Positions 1 to 13,399 of a DNA stretch of 64,000 nucleotides are shown here, in pieces. This DNA comes from Vanilla planifolia (lineage: Eukaryota; Streptophyta; Magnoliopsida; Asparagales; Orchidaceae). The notes beneath the pieces were generated by a model. That model was not told where the DNA came from, made no database searches, and was given only the letters and a program-made list of their open reading frames with translations. The position numbers were made by a program, and so were the translations under genes. Location of the stretch: assembly GCA_023846275.1 (NCBI GenBank), contig JAIUJO010000072.1, positions 702,501 to 766,500 on the forward strand. Reading direction: 5' to 3'. The number at the start of each line of letters is the position of its first letter. Within the stretch, counting starts at the first letter, position 1.

Positions 1-3000
1 TTTTGATAATACCACAAGCAATCACACTTGAATTTGATTGGTGATAATACATCCAAACAATTTAAAAAGAACATATTTAACTATAATCTAATCAGAAGGT
101 TATGATAATCACAGAACTTTATTATGAGATATGTTGAATGTCAATCCTAGGCACTAAACTTGCAATCGATGCATTAAGCAAATATATAGCTAAACCATGT
201 AGTTTTCTTACATTAGTTTGGATATACATTAACCTTCTTTCACGTTTTCTTTTTTTCCATGGAAATATTCATAGATTTTATATACACATCAGTTTTTTCT
301 CACGAATCTTCCACACATTATGAATAGAAAACAATAAGTTTCTACATTTCATCTCTCCATTATATGACATGAATTAATTTCAATGTTTGAGCCAATTATG
401 AGGCATAATTTCAAGTTCCATTTTTTATTGGACCATCTATTTACCCACAAATCCTCTTTATCAAAATCATTTAATGATTAGATATTTATTTTGTAAACAT
501 TAAACACGTACACTTTTTATGATATCAATTTTTATATTTGAGTACATATCAATAACAAACAATTTAACAACTTTGTTAAACAATTTGATACCTATCAATT
601 CTTTATCAAATACTCCAACTTGAACTTGGTAAAGACTTTAGAGAAAACTAATAAAATTGTTGAACCACGCAAAATTCTCATCAAATTGTTTTAACATAAT
701 CAAATGATAATATGACAAACTTCTTAAACATTTTGACAATTAATTTGGACCATTGAATCCATTGCAAATACGTAAGTGGAATGGAAAATAATTTGCACTA
801 ATATGTTTGAGTCATCCCTAATTCTTTTTCTTCATTTCCCGACCAATCACTATAATGAAATAGGCCTAACAAGAAGCTATTATGCATAACGCATATGAAC
901 TTAATTTAAAATTTTATTATATCTTTTCTAAATCATAAAAAATTCATGGAGAAGACTCAACTTGAATTTGTGAGGGAGCTTTTAAAATATCCAAGTGAAT
1001 TTGATCCCATCTATCTACGTCAAAAGTATTTATCGATATCATTCATTTTTTGTCCTCAAATGAGCAAGTTCCTTGTCATTCAAATCTTCTTCTCGAACTA
1101 AAATTTGTCTAGGTGTTTCATCTTTCAAGTTTATTATACATATATATTTATGAAGGATTTTCCTTTTCTTTTAAAATATGAACCTTATAACAAACATATT
1201 CTTTTCATTTTTATTTAAAATTTGTCACATCTATTGGATAATGTTAAAACTAAGCTTCCTTTAAAACTCTCCATTTGAACAAAAGTTTGGAATATTCTAA
1301 CATTAATTAATATCATTAATAATGTTCTTCATGGAATAATGTTACGATTAAAACGTTATTATTTATTACTATGTTTTAGTATATTTTAGTTTATGATTAA
1401 TTAATAGCCAACTCAAGTGAAACTATTGTCAAAAAATTTGTTGTAATTAACCCCACTACATTTTATATTTTCTTTACACATTTAGGATACATTACAATAA
1501 TATAATTATTAACAACATTTGCCAAATACATTCCATGACGGTTATCTTCTATTTTGTTTATTAAAAATCGAAATGAGTACATATTTATTCAAAAAAAACT
1601 TTAATTAAATCTTAAAGGTAAAGATATTTCAATTACAACTTTTCGGATCTCTTGCACTACTGATCTAAAAATGGAACTAAGCCAACAAATGGAGTAATCT
1701 TCCATTGACTAATCTCTTACACTTGCTAGAAGGTTGATTCTGTAAATGATAAAAGTTTTCTATTTGATGCTTTTCAAACTCATGTGCTATTGTTACTTCT
1801 CTTTCTTATCTCTAACCCTTAACTAATGACCATTTCATGAAAAATATAGTCAAACAATACTTTCATAATGCGCCACTATTATTACATAGTTGTAGATCCC
1901 TTGCACTACATCCACGAAAGGTATAGCATCTCCTCTTCTGAAAAGTCATCGATAGATTTAGGCTTATAGCATTAGCAATGATCATTATGGATATCGAAAT
2001 GTTTCTTTCACTAACTTAGCTTAAATCAAAAGAAAACCATGACTTATAGAAATCATCACTAACCCTAAGCATGTTAACCCCATTTGGACACAAATTAGAG
2101 ACATCGATATAGTAAATGTAAGGTGGCTACTATAGTGAGGTATAAAAATAAAGATGAGAAGGCATCACATTAAAACGGAGATAAGGGAATTGGGAAAAAA
2201 TTTGTAGAAAGAGAAATAATTGATGAAGGAAAATTTGTGTGAATGGTACCTACACATCCTCCATAAATCCATCACATGTTTTTATATGATCTTAAATACA
2301 TCCAAATGCTAGCTTTAGCCATTCAAAATCAAGACTCTTTACTACCATAATGCAATGTTTTCCTCAAATGCCACTCCATATAATTACATGAAACAATAGT
2401 TACACACCACTACCTTACTTGTTATGCTCCTTTTGTCACATAAGAAAACATAGATATCAATGAAGAAATAACTAATGTTCCTTTGCAAAAGAAAAGGAGA
2501 TGATTAAGTCATCAAACAATAATAGATTAAATAATAGCAACAAGCACAAGATCACAAAGCTCAACACAATGATTTAACTCCAACCTGTACAAGAGTGTTG
2601 TAAGCTTTAAAAAAAAATAAAAACTAGATAAACATATTTCCAACTAGATTTGAGCATTTTAAATTTTCATTACAATAATTACTTCAAAAACTTTAATGTT
2701 TTCTACTTTTTAATTTGCATCATGTAGTACCCTTCTTTTCAATATGATTACTATTTCAATAAATATTCTAAACAACAAAGAGCTTTACTTTAAGCATTTC
2801 AGAAGATAATTTTTAATTTTCAAAATAGCAAAAATGTTCTCATGGATGTACCTTATTATTTTAATTCGTATGCATTATGTTTTTCCAAAAGCTATACCAA
2901 TGTTTTACTTTCTATTTGATAATTATGAGCAAGATATTAAATGTTTCAAATTCTTATAATTTTGTTAATATTTTACAAATTATTTTTTCATTTTCATCAT

Positions 3001-6000
3001 TGAATTTAACAATCTTGCATTTGGAAGAAGTATTACAAATTACATGAGGATTTATAGATTTTATATAAACTGATTTTAATATTTTATTATTTCATCTCTA
3101 TATTATGTCATAATGAACAATAATTTTTATTAAATTGGTATTATAAATATTCTTTTATTCATATTTTTTCATGTTATTGAACTCTTTATTTTTTGATATT
3201 TTAAATTTACCACAATATACTTTTTTCCATCGCAAATTTTTATATGCATTTTCTTAAATGAAATATTACTTTTATTTTATTCAAACATGAATAATATTTC
3301 ATTGCATGATAATTTTCAATTTTTTGTTATTCCACTATTTGGTCATGGAAAAGTAATATTATATATTGTTGTAGTTTATGTTGAACCCTTCCAATTTACA
3401 CCAACAATATGATAAAAAATGTTATGTGCTATCATTTTAATTATTTTTCTTAATTCTTTCTAGATCGTGCATCTTAGTATCTAATAGGTTGATCATATGA
3501 AAAATGCTTGATCACTTGCTTCAAGTAGCATAAAGGTGATGTTTTGGTGATAAACATAATCGGCACCAAAAGAAACTTAATCTTTAGTAACACTTAATGA
3601 AGATCTTTACTGTGTTATATTTATTGGTATTAACATGGTAATCAAAAATAAGTTTACATATGACAATAAGGAACGATAAGATTGAGCATGAATTTTATTG
3701 TTTTTAAAGTCATCCTTCAACTCATATTGTTATATTCTTATGGAATGCATCATGTTTAGGCTATTTACATAGAAAAATGCCTTAGAATATTATAAATTTA
3801 ATAATGTAGTTTTCATAGTATAATTGAATTAAGAGTTTAAAACTTAATGAAAAAAAATATTAAAATACATTCTTATCTTTCTTGTATGATGGATTCACCA
3901 AATGATATGACTTGTTAGTCATGTGATGAAAAAAAGAGTCAAACATTGTTGATCCTATGTTAAGTTCATTAATTATGCTTTATACATGTACAATTCCATT
4001 ACCATATATGTGTGGCTCCATCTCTTCCAAAGGTGGTAAGTGGAGATATGGAGTTATTTTGCTTTGTGCAATTGAATATACTTGTCATAATTCCATGATC
4101 AATTTCATTGGTAGGAATAGAAAAGGTGCTCATACTAGTGATTAAGTATGTATTATAGTTTGTCTTGTCATATATGTACCACATATCATAATAGTATGAT
4201 AACCCTTTTTAGAAGACATGACACTTTTGACTTAACATTAATTGAAGTCACTTCCATTTACAAGTATGATTCCATTATTACATACAATTGATGTTTAATT
4301 TGTGGTGAGAGTACTACATGTGAATGGCTTTAACAAGTATAATAGTTTTCATCTTATTATATCACCTTGTGAAAATTTAAAAGATGAAAATCTAGAATTT
4401 TAGACATTTTGTATATATGTGTAATGTGGTTATCGTATCAGCAAATTATTTTTTAGTATGTTAAAAATACTAATCAAAATTAGTGAATATGTAGATGTTA
4501 TGCAAATGACAGAATCATACTGATATATGTATTGATTAGAGAATTATTAGGAATTATTAGTAATGACTAATTTGATTTAAATTAGGAAAATTGAATATTT
4601 ATATTTTAGAATTGTTTGAGGCATTGAAGTGCATTATAAGTTAACTTCCATATCTATCTTGCATTAATTTAATCATAATTTATAGTGCATATTACTTAAA
4701 TTGGTTTTTGTCATAGGACCTTCTAGTTGAGAGTTATACTAGATTTCTTTCTCCCATTGTTCGGACTTTGTATTTCCTTTTTGTATTGATGCTCTAGTCA
4801 TTTTTTATTCTCTTTTGTCCTCGTCATTTTTTTGGCTTTCGGCTTGAATATTTATAGTGACTTTTGTCCTAACATTTTTTAGAGTCTTTTTGACTACTAT
4901 TGTTGGATTCTATGTTGTAGTGTTTATAGTGTTTTTGTCCAACTTATTATGGAATCTTTTTGGCAAGTGTGTAGCATTTTTCTGAGCTACTAACTTTTGT
5001 AAATCGTAATTTCTTTTTCTTAGGTGTTCACTCAAGTTTGAATTTAATAACATAAAATGGTTTTGCATATCTTTTCTTATTGCTCTATCACTAAAATTTT
5101 TCAAAGTTAGTAATTAGTTGCAAAACAAATTTTTTAAAGGCATTAAGAAAGAGAAAAACTTGTTATTGTAATATATTTAAGACAATTCAAGTTTATGATT
5201 TTTTCAATTCATGCTACAATGGGATGGACATCATGCTCCTTCATATTAAAAATTTATTATTGCTTGATAACAATTTCCCTTTAGTTTGCTTTGCACTTCA
5301 TCATTTGGTTTCATTGCTATCATATCTAACTGTCTTGTCATAGTAGGAAAGCTTTTCTTGACCTAATAAAAAAATGTGATTATGTATTAAATATGATTTA
5401 CTTTTTTATGATAATTGTTGTTTTTTTTTTAATAGTTTTTTTATGTATTCTAGAGAATTATCAAAGATATGTAAAACATATGAATTTAATAATCAAAATG
5501 ATATATTCCCAAGTTAACTTTTTGTGTCATAGCATTTAATGTTTCTTTGTAATATCAACTGCTGAATGCATACTTTTATAAGAAACTTTTCTTTTGACAA
5601 TTAAAAGAGAATACTTTCTTAATATGCTATTTTTAAAAATTTATTTTTTTATACATTTTATACGTGTTAGATCTCTTAGCACATTTCAATTTGTAATATA
5701 AATTCAAGTTAAAATATTAATCATAAAAAAAAATTCCAAATATATAATTGTAATGAAATTATTAATTTTTAATTATTTTTATTTTCATGTTTTAAATTAT
5801 TTATTTTTTGATATTATATTGTTTAAAAAGTTATCAACTGACATTTACTATATATATTATTAAAAACTCAAAATGTTTTCTTTATCATAGTTTTCATGTT
5901 TTACAACTTTTTTGTTATAATGTTTTTATATTATTAAGTTAACAAAATAAATATTTTCAACAGCTTGCATATCATGGTCATAATAAGTTAATTTTATTTA

Positions 6001-7369
6001 TGATAGAATAATGTTTTTGTTCTTTGTTATTCTACTATTTTATTCAATTTTATTTTTAAAAAAATTTTTGTACTAATCACAGGAATAAATTTGGGTAATA
6101 GGCTTTAATAAATTTTTTTATTTTGAATGTTCTATTTTTCTTACCATGTTTTTTCGAGAAATTTAAAATCTATGTCAATCATTGATAACTTTCTAACCAA
6201 AAATGTGCTTCAACTCTTCACATAAACTTCCAAAAAAGCAAATTCATCGGTTACGACAAAATACGACAAACATAGTTCATCACCACTTTTCAAAACATAG
6301 TTTTCAAAGGGATAATCTTCCTATAAAGTAATTTGAATCTCCTCCTTTTGTTAAAAGAAAGAAAACTAATTTTTTTGAATGCCTTCTAAATAAATTTAAT
6401 ATGAAGATGGGATGGCAGAAGAAAATGATATAAAAAAAGGAGGTAGACATACTCTTGTTAGGAATGTGTGAGTCTTAATACTAATGTTCTATTTAATGAA
6501 AGCCAATAAAAAACATAAGATTTTGTGGAGAATTAAGAAAACATTAAATGGTTTACTTTTGTGTGACTTACACAATATCATAGGAACAATCGGCAAAATT
6601 CATCAAACGTTTTCCTTCTAATTAAAGAAAATATTAAGTGGCTAAGAGCACATTCTCAGCAAAACAAAATTTGAAATTACCAACAAACGATTAACTACGA
6701 TCAACACAAATGAATGAAATATTTCTAATATCAAGAAGGAAAGACAACATATCTTAGACTATTATGCATATGAAAAGAAAAAAAAGAGATGGTTTGAAAA
6801 CTCACTAAACTCTCCAACAGAAATAAAAATATAATCTAAACACTCATAACAAAGGAAAGTTTAACATTCGGTCAATATGGGAAGGGACCTGTAGAAAAAA
6901 GCAAATATTGAGTTTAAGATAAACGATTTGTATTTTTTAAACATGCATTTAAACAATCATTTCCATGGTGAAAAGTTTTAAGAGTCTGCTACAATTCTAT
7001 AAGTGTTTAAGAGAGATCAACTTTTAGAAGGATTCCAAGTGCCCACACAATTCCAATAAAGGCTCAATGGGCCAATGCACTTAATGTTAATAACAAGAAA
7101 ATAAGGTATGGTCTATCTTTATGAAAAAGGTACAAACAGGGCCATTAGAAACTAGACTGTTCTACCAAACATTTCATTAGTGAACATAGAGAAACAACAA
7201 CATAAGTCCAAGAAAAGACATTCTGATCCATCTTATTATTTCATGTAACACATGTTAGGCTTTTGACAAAAAAATCCATGTTGAAGTTAGTTAACCTATA
7301 AACACCATTATCAATTTTGTAATATTGAAATGTTAAGACTATTAGTTGCATTGCCAAAGCAAAAAACAA
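1..7369. other. AT-rich intergenic DNA, no gene recognised
   Basis: This stretch is strongly AT-rich, with many A and T runs. The only open frames are about 60 codons long, of biased composition and without a recognisable domain, which fits chance in such DNA. I saw no LTR pair, terminal inverted repeats, tRNA or long tandem array. A minus-strand frame near 4,910-5,104 looks slightly protein-like but matches nothing I know. The stretch most likely consists of mobile-element remains too old to recognise by eye. Confidence 0.7.
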
Positions 7370-7429
7370 CTTAGCAGAATCTTTAAAAGGTAGCTTGTTT
7401 TAATCAATATTCAATTATTAGGTACAAAA

Positions 7430-7720
7430 GCTATCAAGTTGTGCATTGGTAATCCCCACACAAAAAATTGTAAGATAAAATTTGATGGTTATGCAGATAA
7501 TCACAATGCACAAGTTAGTTTTCTTGGAATAATAGATGATCACAAAAGAGAAATAGTGGAATCAACTTTTCCCATTATGGGCAACAGTTGATTCTTATAA
7601 ACGAGAGGGTTGTCTATGCTCCTTGCTCTTTTTTTGAGTAATAACAAGAACATACATATGATAGTCATCAAAATGGTCCGTATAGAAATCCTTTAAGTAG
7701 TAAAAGATTCAATCAAAATT
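7430..7720 (+). pseudogene. RNase H-like fragment, probably from a LINE
   Basis: A plus-strand frame starting near 7,472 reads KIKFDGYADNHNAQVSFLGI, continuing through IDDHKREIV. This follows the start of plant RVT_3-type RNase H domains (K-x-x-F-D-G, then about a dozen residues, G-x-I-x-D-x-x-G/R-x-I), in which the Asp of FDG is the first catalytic acid. A weaker stretch near 7,600-7,690 (LLALFLSNNKNIHMIVIKM) resembles the following helix and strand, where AL-x-x-G-L and L-x-I-E-G-D-S would be expected. The Gly-rich loop after FDG and the later acidic residues are poorly kept and the frame is interrupted, so it cannot make an active enzyme. In LINEs this domain follows the reverse transcriptase, but no reverse transcriptase was recognised upstream. 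A host RVT_3 pseudogene is the main alternative. Confidence 0.5.
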
Positions 7721-8840
7721 CTCTAAGAGCTATCAAACATTCTTCAAAAAATGAAGCAAAAGGGAACAACAATAATAGTTTTATAGAGTTACATTCACAA
7801 ATAAGCAAATACAATAGTGAAATACCTCATAGAAATGGTAGTACAATCTACAAAGTTAAACTATTAGGAAGAGGAAAACATTCCAAAGATATGCAAAGCT
7901 ATTGGTCAGTTTTCCAAAGTAAAAATTTCATACAGTTATAATTCATACAAGGTTAGAGCTTCACCTTGGAGTGTTAATTATAATGTAATGATAAATGTTT
8001 TTTTAATTCATGTGCAACTATCCAGTAGGTTCATATTATATTGTGTAAAGCACACATTGCATATAAAATTCTAGCATCATAACAAGAAGTTTTGCCTTAT
8101 CTTTGTTATGGCTAATTATGTTATTTAGGAATACCTAAGTAGAAATCATGTATTATTAAATTAGTAATTTCAAATTAAAAGAAATTACATTTATGACTAG
8201 CCAGCATTTAGATTGTTCACATTTAGTGATCATTGTACCATTTGTACCATTCTTTTAAATCATGAATGTAGCAAAAATCAAATAATCACAATACTTAATG
8301 CTGATACAATTTTATAAAAAACAACATTCAAAATTATGTCATTTTAGGAATTTCAAAGGATTTTTGTCATCATTATGGTAAAAGCATAAATAAAATATTC
8401 ATAAAATCAATAAATCATTTAAATCTACTCCATTCCAAAGAAACACCATGAGTAAATACAGAAGATTACATGGAAAACTTTTTCAGAAATTACAAAGATT
8501 AACATAAATGTCATATAGCCTACATGCCTAATTTAAAAACTAATTTAAAAAAAATATCAAATTTACCATTAATGATGATGAAATGAAGATGGTGAACAAT
8601 CCAAATAATGTACTCTTTTTTATAATCTCTAGCTTGACCACCACTAAACCCATTGCTCCCTTGTCCAACAAAACTATTAAGGGGAAAAGTTAGAGGCACG
8701 ATAGAAAATTCTTTAGTCAAACAAAAAAACTGATATATAGTAGCCAACAAGTATCTTTGTAACAACTGAGTAAATAATGTTAACACATGATGTTAATTTT
8801 TCTCTATTATAATGACATCACCATGTACCAGCTAATTCAA

Positions 8841-8863
8841 TATATATATATATATATATATAT
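8841..8863. repeat. (TA)n microsatellite in copy A
   Basis: An uninterrupted TA run of 23 bases. It has a shorter counterpart at the same place in copy B (12,379-12,397), so the microsatellite seed predates the duplication and its length has changed since. Confidence 0.95.
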
Positions 8864-9083
8864 CTTTTGTCTTTGTATTTATTTTCATTAAATTGTGGCT
8901 CAATAACTAATGTTTGTTCTAATACACACTCCTATCACTGAGAATCATGATAACACTTGGCACCCATGATGCCTTACTCAGAGCTCTTCTATGTTCTCCA
9001 AAGGCATAGATATAGCTTCACTAACAAAATCTTAATTTACAATCAGCATAGAGCTTCAGTAATTGTATTTCCTTAGCCAATCA

Positions 9084-10588
9084 CAAGGACATTCTTTCAT
9101 AGTTTCTTTTTTCTTGAATGAATTGTAAGCCTTTAAGCATAATTCCAAGGTGAAGCTTACCATACATCGCCATGTCAAAGAGCCTTAAATCTCAAACTTT
9201 TGCCTCCCTAGGGATTATCCATATAGCTAAAAGTCTAGACTTTGCCTTAACACTTCTAGTCATAACAAACTCTTTTGTTTCCAACAATATTCATAGCCAA
9301 CCTAGCCTTTGTTCTATATCCTTAAACTTTGCCCTCAAAGGCTTCCTAGCTTGAAACCATGGTCCACATACTCACACCTTAAAAGATGTCTGGGTTGTCT
9401 TAAGAATTGATCTAGTGCCTCCTATGGCTTGGCTAATTGAATTAGCTGATCAAGGCAAGGGATAATTGATCATAATATATGATCTAAGGTATTAGATATG
9501 GTTTTTAGTTCCAAATACTATTTCATGTATGAATGTATGTTTTAAATTTCTTCATATAATTAGTGGCTCAATTTCATACATGGTTTTGTAACACCTACAT
9601 ACATTTATATAATGTCATGAGGTGAAATAAAATATATCTTTTTTACTTTGTTAATATTTTATATTTCTTATGCATTACTACTTAGTAAAGAATTTACTTA
9701 GATTCATAGAGTTTAATTTTTAGTAAATAAAAAAGAAGAAAACGAAAATATTTGTCTTAATTTGGAGACACAATTTGATTACAATTTACTATACGGTGAT
9801 TTAATAATTTTATAATGTTAATCATGCATATTGCTAGCATATTTAAGATATCTACAAGGCACATACCTTAGCATACCTCATTATCATCTCTTAAGTGTTA
9901 GGTAGTTTCCTTCTATAAGTAGTCATTCTAACTCCAACTTCTCCTTATTTCAATAATTAAACCTAAACATTCAAGCATATGAATTGGAGCTTCACTTACA
10001 TTCAAAATTTAGTTAATATCACAAAATCTTGCATGTTTCCTCCAAAAACATTGCATTGGAAAGGAATGAAAAAAACATTTATATGATACTACATGTTCTC
10101 TTTATTCATGAGTGTGAGAGGCTTCCCTTTTTTCAAACATGGCTCATGAACGAAGATCAACTAGCTTTTAACCAAATCACTTTCCTTAGGTTCTCTTGCC
10201 ATTTTAATAAGAAAATTCTATTCAATCGTTCTTAGAACATAGGTAAATTTTTTTTATGTATCGAAGGGTGACCTTAGCTAGATGTTCTTGTAAAGGCCTT
10301 CTCCTTGGGTAGGTCTTTGTAGGCTTCAAATTTCAAAGAATGTCCTTCTTGTTCTACATAATTTATCTTTCTTTCCAACTAAGTATTCCTTTTGTGGCTA
10401 GCCTTTGCAAAAATCTTTCAAGCACATCTTGAGGTTTTTAATTTCCTTGTATGTACCCCCTTAAACCACATATTTGCTTTAAGAAAACCCAATTTCGTTT
10501 GGTTTAAGGCATGGTTCACACAATCAAGATAAACGTTCTTAATTATCCCCAATTGGTTAGCCATATCTATCTCCAACAATTTTGGAAC
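9084..10588 (-). pseudogene. Unidentified decayed coding-like segments in copy A
   Basis: Several minus-strand stretches read like protein with balanced composition. At 10,588-10,421 there is a 56-codon stretch without a stop that includes EIDMANQLGIIKNVYLDCVN and LGFLKANMWFKGVHTRKL. Further along come EFVMTRSVKAKSRLLAIWII (about 9,271-9,212) and DMAMYGKLHLGIMLKGLQFI (from 9,176). They lie in the same 5'-to-3' order on one strand but in different frames with stops between, so no intact gene is present. TTACTTAG directly precedes the 10,588 stretch and resembles a plant intron acceptor, so it could be an old exon. I recognise no family. It may be a host pseudogene or part of a mobile element. 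Copy B keeps traces of the same words. Confidence 0.35.
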
Positions 10589-10787
10589 CTAAGTAAGATA
10601 TGGATATAAGATATTTCACCATTTATTCTTCTTTCACATATACATTTTCTTATGATATTCCATATGCATCACAACCATTATCCATTTTTTATGCTTTTAT
10701 TATGACCCACAAACTAACTCTTAATAATTATGAATTCTATCCAAATCTACATTATTAATACTTTGTTGATAAGAATAAGTATACGTC

Positions 10788-10804
10788 ATAATAATAATAA
10801 TATA
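10788..10804. repeat. AT-rich trinucleotide run, copy A
   Basis: Short (ATA)n run followed by mixed AT. The matching place in copy B (15,189-15,206) carries a similar run, so it is inherited from the ancestral unit. Confidence 0.8.
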
Positions 10805-11149
10805 AATAAAATGGTAATCTAATTGTAAAAGCATGAAGCAGAACACTTTCAAGGCTTCAAAATTCAAAATTTAATTTATGCATTTCAAAAATTTAAAATA
10901 TTCAGTTAAAATTTCAAGCTTTAAATCACAAGAAAGCACACATCCTGATCAACTAAATTGTACAACTATGGCCATTAATATTATGTATAATTGTATTAAG
11001 ATGCCACTTTTAGATTTTTCATTAGATATGTTCTTGGATGCTTACATTTATTACTTTAGGTGTACTTCAAATCTATATGATTCCACCTCAACACACTAAT
11101 AGATGAACACCTTAAAAGAGTCATCAAATGGTTTAGCTTGTTTTAGTGC

Positions 11150-11440
11150 ATATTCACTTATGATGTATAAAAGCTATGATGTGGTGAATTGGTGTTTTCC
11201 ACTTCAAATGTCAAAGTGAATAATCGTAATGGAAGTGATGCTAATCTTTGAATTATATATAATAATAAAAGACAAATAATGGAAGCCATTTTACATATTT
11301 GGACAACAAAATAATTGTTAGAAACTAAAGGTTTTTTCTACTCGATCTTTTATTACAAAATAGCAAAATATTTCATAAGCTAGTCATCAAAATGGACTAT
11401 ACAAAAATTCTTAAAATAATGCAAGTTTAAATGAACATTC
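11150..11440 (+). pseudogene. Copy B counterpart of the RNase H-like fragment
   Basis: This lies at the position in copy B that aligns with the RNase H-like stretch of copy A. The FDG region is no longer readable. The second part survives as LLLQNSKIFHKLVIKMDYTK near 11,350-11,410, alongside LFLSNNKNIHMIVIKMVRIE in copy A. Recognition rests on the A/B alignment and not on this sequence alone. Confidence 0.4.
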
Positions 11441-12378
11441 CCTAGGATTTATCAAACACAATTCACAAACTCAAGAATAAAAGAAGAGCAAAAATAGTTC
11501 ATTAGAGTTACATTAACAAAGAAGAAAATGGAGTGAAGAATTAAATCATAGAAAAGATAGTGTAATCAACAAAGTAAAAAAATTATGTTGTGCAAAACAT
11601 TCTATTGATATGCAAAAGAATTCGTTGATTAGATAAAGTTCAAATCTCATACCTTTGTAGTTCGTAGAAGGTATGAATCATCACCTTAGAGTATTATTTC
11701 TAAAATGATGATAGATTTGTTCTTGTTTACTTCATGTACAATTATGTTGCATTACATGATATTCATTATTACATCGTGCAATGCACTTATGCTTACAAAA
11801 TCCCAACATCATAACAAGATGTTTCACCTTACTATTCTCATTGCAAATTTTTCTTTAGAGGATTACTTAAGTAGAAATCATATCATCTTAGAGTAAGAAT
11901 TTCAAATCAAAAGAAATGAACATTTATGACAAGCCATCATTCACATTGTACATAATTTGACGAAATTGCACCTTTTGTACCCATTTGTTTTAAAAACATG
12001 AGTGTAAAAAAAATCAAAATCACTGTATCAAATGTAGTTATAATTTATAACATAACATCATTAAAGTTACTATCATGCTAGGAATCCATAAACTTTTCAT
12101 CATCCTTAATGCTAAAGATAAGCTAAAATATCAAAAAACTCGACAAACCATTTCAATTTACTCCATTTTATGGCAACATCATGAATAACAACAAAAGTTT
12201 ACTAGAGAAACTAAGCAAAATTTAAGTTTGTTCAATAACATCACATGTCATATAAAATAGAATTCTTGACAAAATATGTGAAATCTACCACTGTTAATGA
12301 TGAAATGAAGAAGGTGAATCATCAAACTTGTTCAGTCATTTTGATAATTAGTAGCTTGACTATTACTCAACCAATCTT

Positions 12379-12397
12379 TATATATATATATATATAT
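12379..12397. repeat. (TA)n microsatellite in copy B
   Basis: A TA run of 19 bases at the position matching the longer TA run of copy A (8,841-8,863). Confidence 0.95.
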
Positions 12398-12469
12398 TAT
12401 CCTTATATTATGGCTAAGTATTCAACATTGATCTAACACACTATTCTATCCATGAGAGTCATTTTTAGG

Positions 12470-13320
12470 CTTCAAGCTTCTATCACAATGACATAATCTA
12501 GTACATTACAAAGTAATACAATCATATGAGCTATCCCTATAGAGTTTTAGAAGTCCTCAACAATCACATATCATCCTAAATATAGGATATCATATGATTT
12601 CCCATTGGCTATACGTGCAATAGTTCCCTTATAGGGAAATTTATATGTTGTAAAGTGCCAATCCTAAATATTCTTACCATGAGACCTTGCAACCCTCTTA
12701 ACTTACTTTTCTTCTAAATAGGCATACATGATCAAGTGTCCTTTAAATTTGATTCTTATGTGATCAAAATATTGATTTTAAGTTGTGGCTTCCTAATAAC
12801 TCTATTCCAAAACTATCTAGGATTCTTCATGCATGATGATAATTTAAATTTTGCACCATAAGTTGATTTTCATTAATCTATTCATATTAATAACTTATTA
12901 TCGTAAGGTTTCATCTAAGACATAACATAGCTATTTATAATATCATAAACAATTTTTCTTGTATTTATTCTTACGTTTTTTTGGCTAAGACATCTTCTTA
13001 TCAAAGCTAACCTTGGTGTTCACAAAGCCCTTACTTTTTCTCTTTGGTTTTAATTATAGTTGATTGCCTTACATTATGACTATGTCAACACATGTACTAT
13101 TTGAAACAAGTATGGCCCAAAGGTGACACCAAATCACTAAATCCATCTTGGATACCTCTCTTAGGCTACCACATGTCCCAAAGTTATCCATGTAGGGTTT
13201 CATCACATAGCCTAAGAAATTAAATAATGTTAGTCATGTTCTAACTCAAAAATCCTTGTCAACCAAAGGGTCTAGCAAATATTTTTACCTAATTGCTTCC
13301 TTAGTAAACATAGTGTGTTT
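12470..13320. other. Segment present in copy B only
   Basis: Between the anchors at about 12,440 and 13,330, copy B is some 0.6-0.8 kb longer than copy A (8,890-8,960). The edges are blurred by divergence. I found no clear terminal repeats or target-site duplication, so I cannot tell an insertion in B from a deletion in A. No open frame of note is present. Confidence 0.5.
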
Positions 13321-13399
13321 CAAGGTCTTATTTTAGGATATTCTACTTTTTCCAATACCTCAATAGGTAGCTTCACTAACCAAAGCTTAATTTATAATG

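Larger units (their letters stand above)
7370..11112. repeat. Segmental tandem duplication, copy A
   Basis: This segment aligns in order and in the same orientation with the segment directly after it. Matching anchors, first here then in copy B, are: the start near 7,381 and 11,108; GTCATCAAAATGG at 7,664 and 11,383; TTTATGAC with flanks near 8,190 and 11,925; AATGATGAAATGAAG-like words near 8,570 and 12,297; GTCATAACAAACTCTTT near 9,260 and 13,615; GAAATAAAATATATCTTTTT near 9,625 and 13,990; an ATA-rich run near 10,788 and 15,189; TTTAGGTGTACT near 11,055 and 15,520. The offset is about 3.7 kb in the first half and about 4.4 kb in the second. The end of A abuts the start of B, and no third copy is visible on either side. 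Identity looks like roughly two thirds, so the duplication is old. The original unit already combined an RNase H fragment on one strand with coding-like stretches on the other. Confidence 0.82.

Noticed and set aside
3957-4184. Overlapping 61-62-codon frames on both strands near 4.0-4.2 kb
   Set aside because: They are short, mutually overlapping, without a known domain, and expected by chance over 20 kb.
4910-5104. A 64-codon minus-strand frame with a charged, helix-like composition
   Set aside because: No domain was recognised, no support was seen in the flanking frames, and no second copy was found in the window. It is too short to call a gene in AT-rich DNA.
8520-8786. An 88-codon minus-strand frame in copy A as a gene
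   Set aside because: The matching place in copy B is not open and only a few words (HLHFII-like) are shared. No family was recognised. It is treated as part of the decayed duplication.
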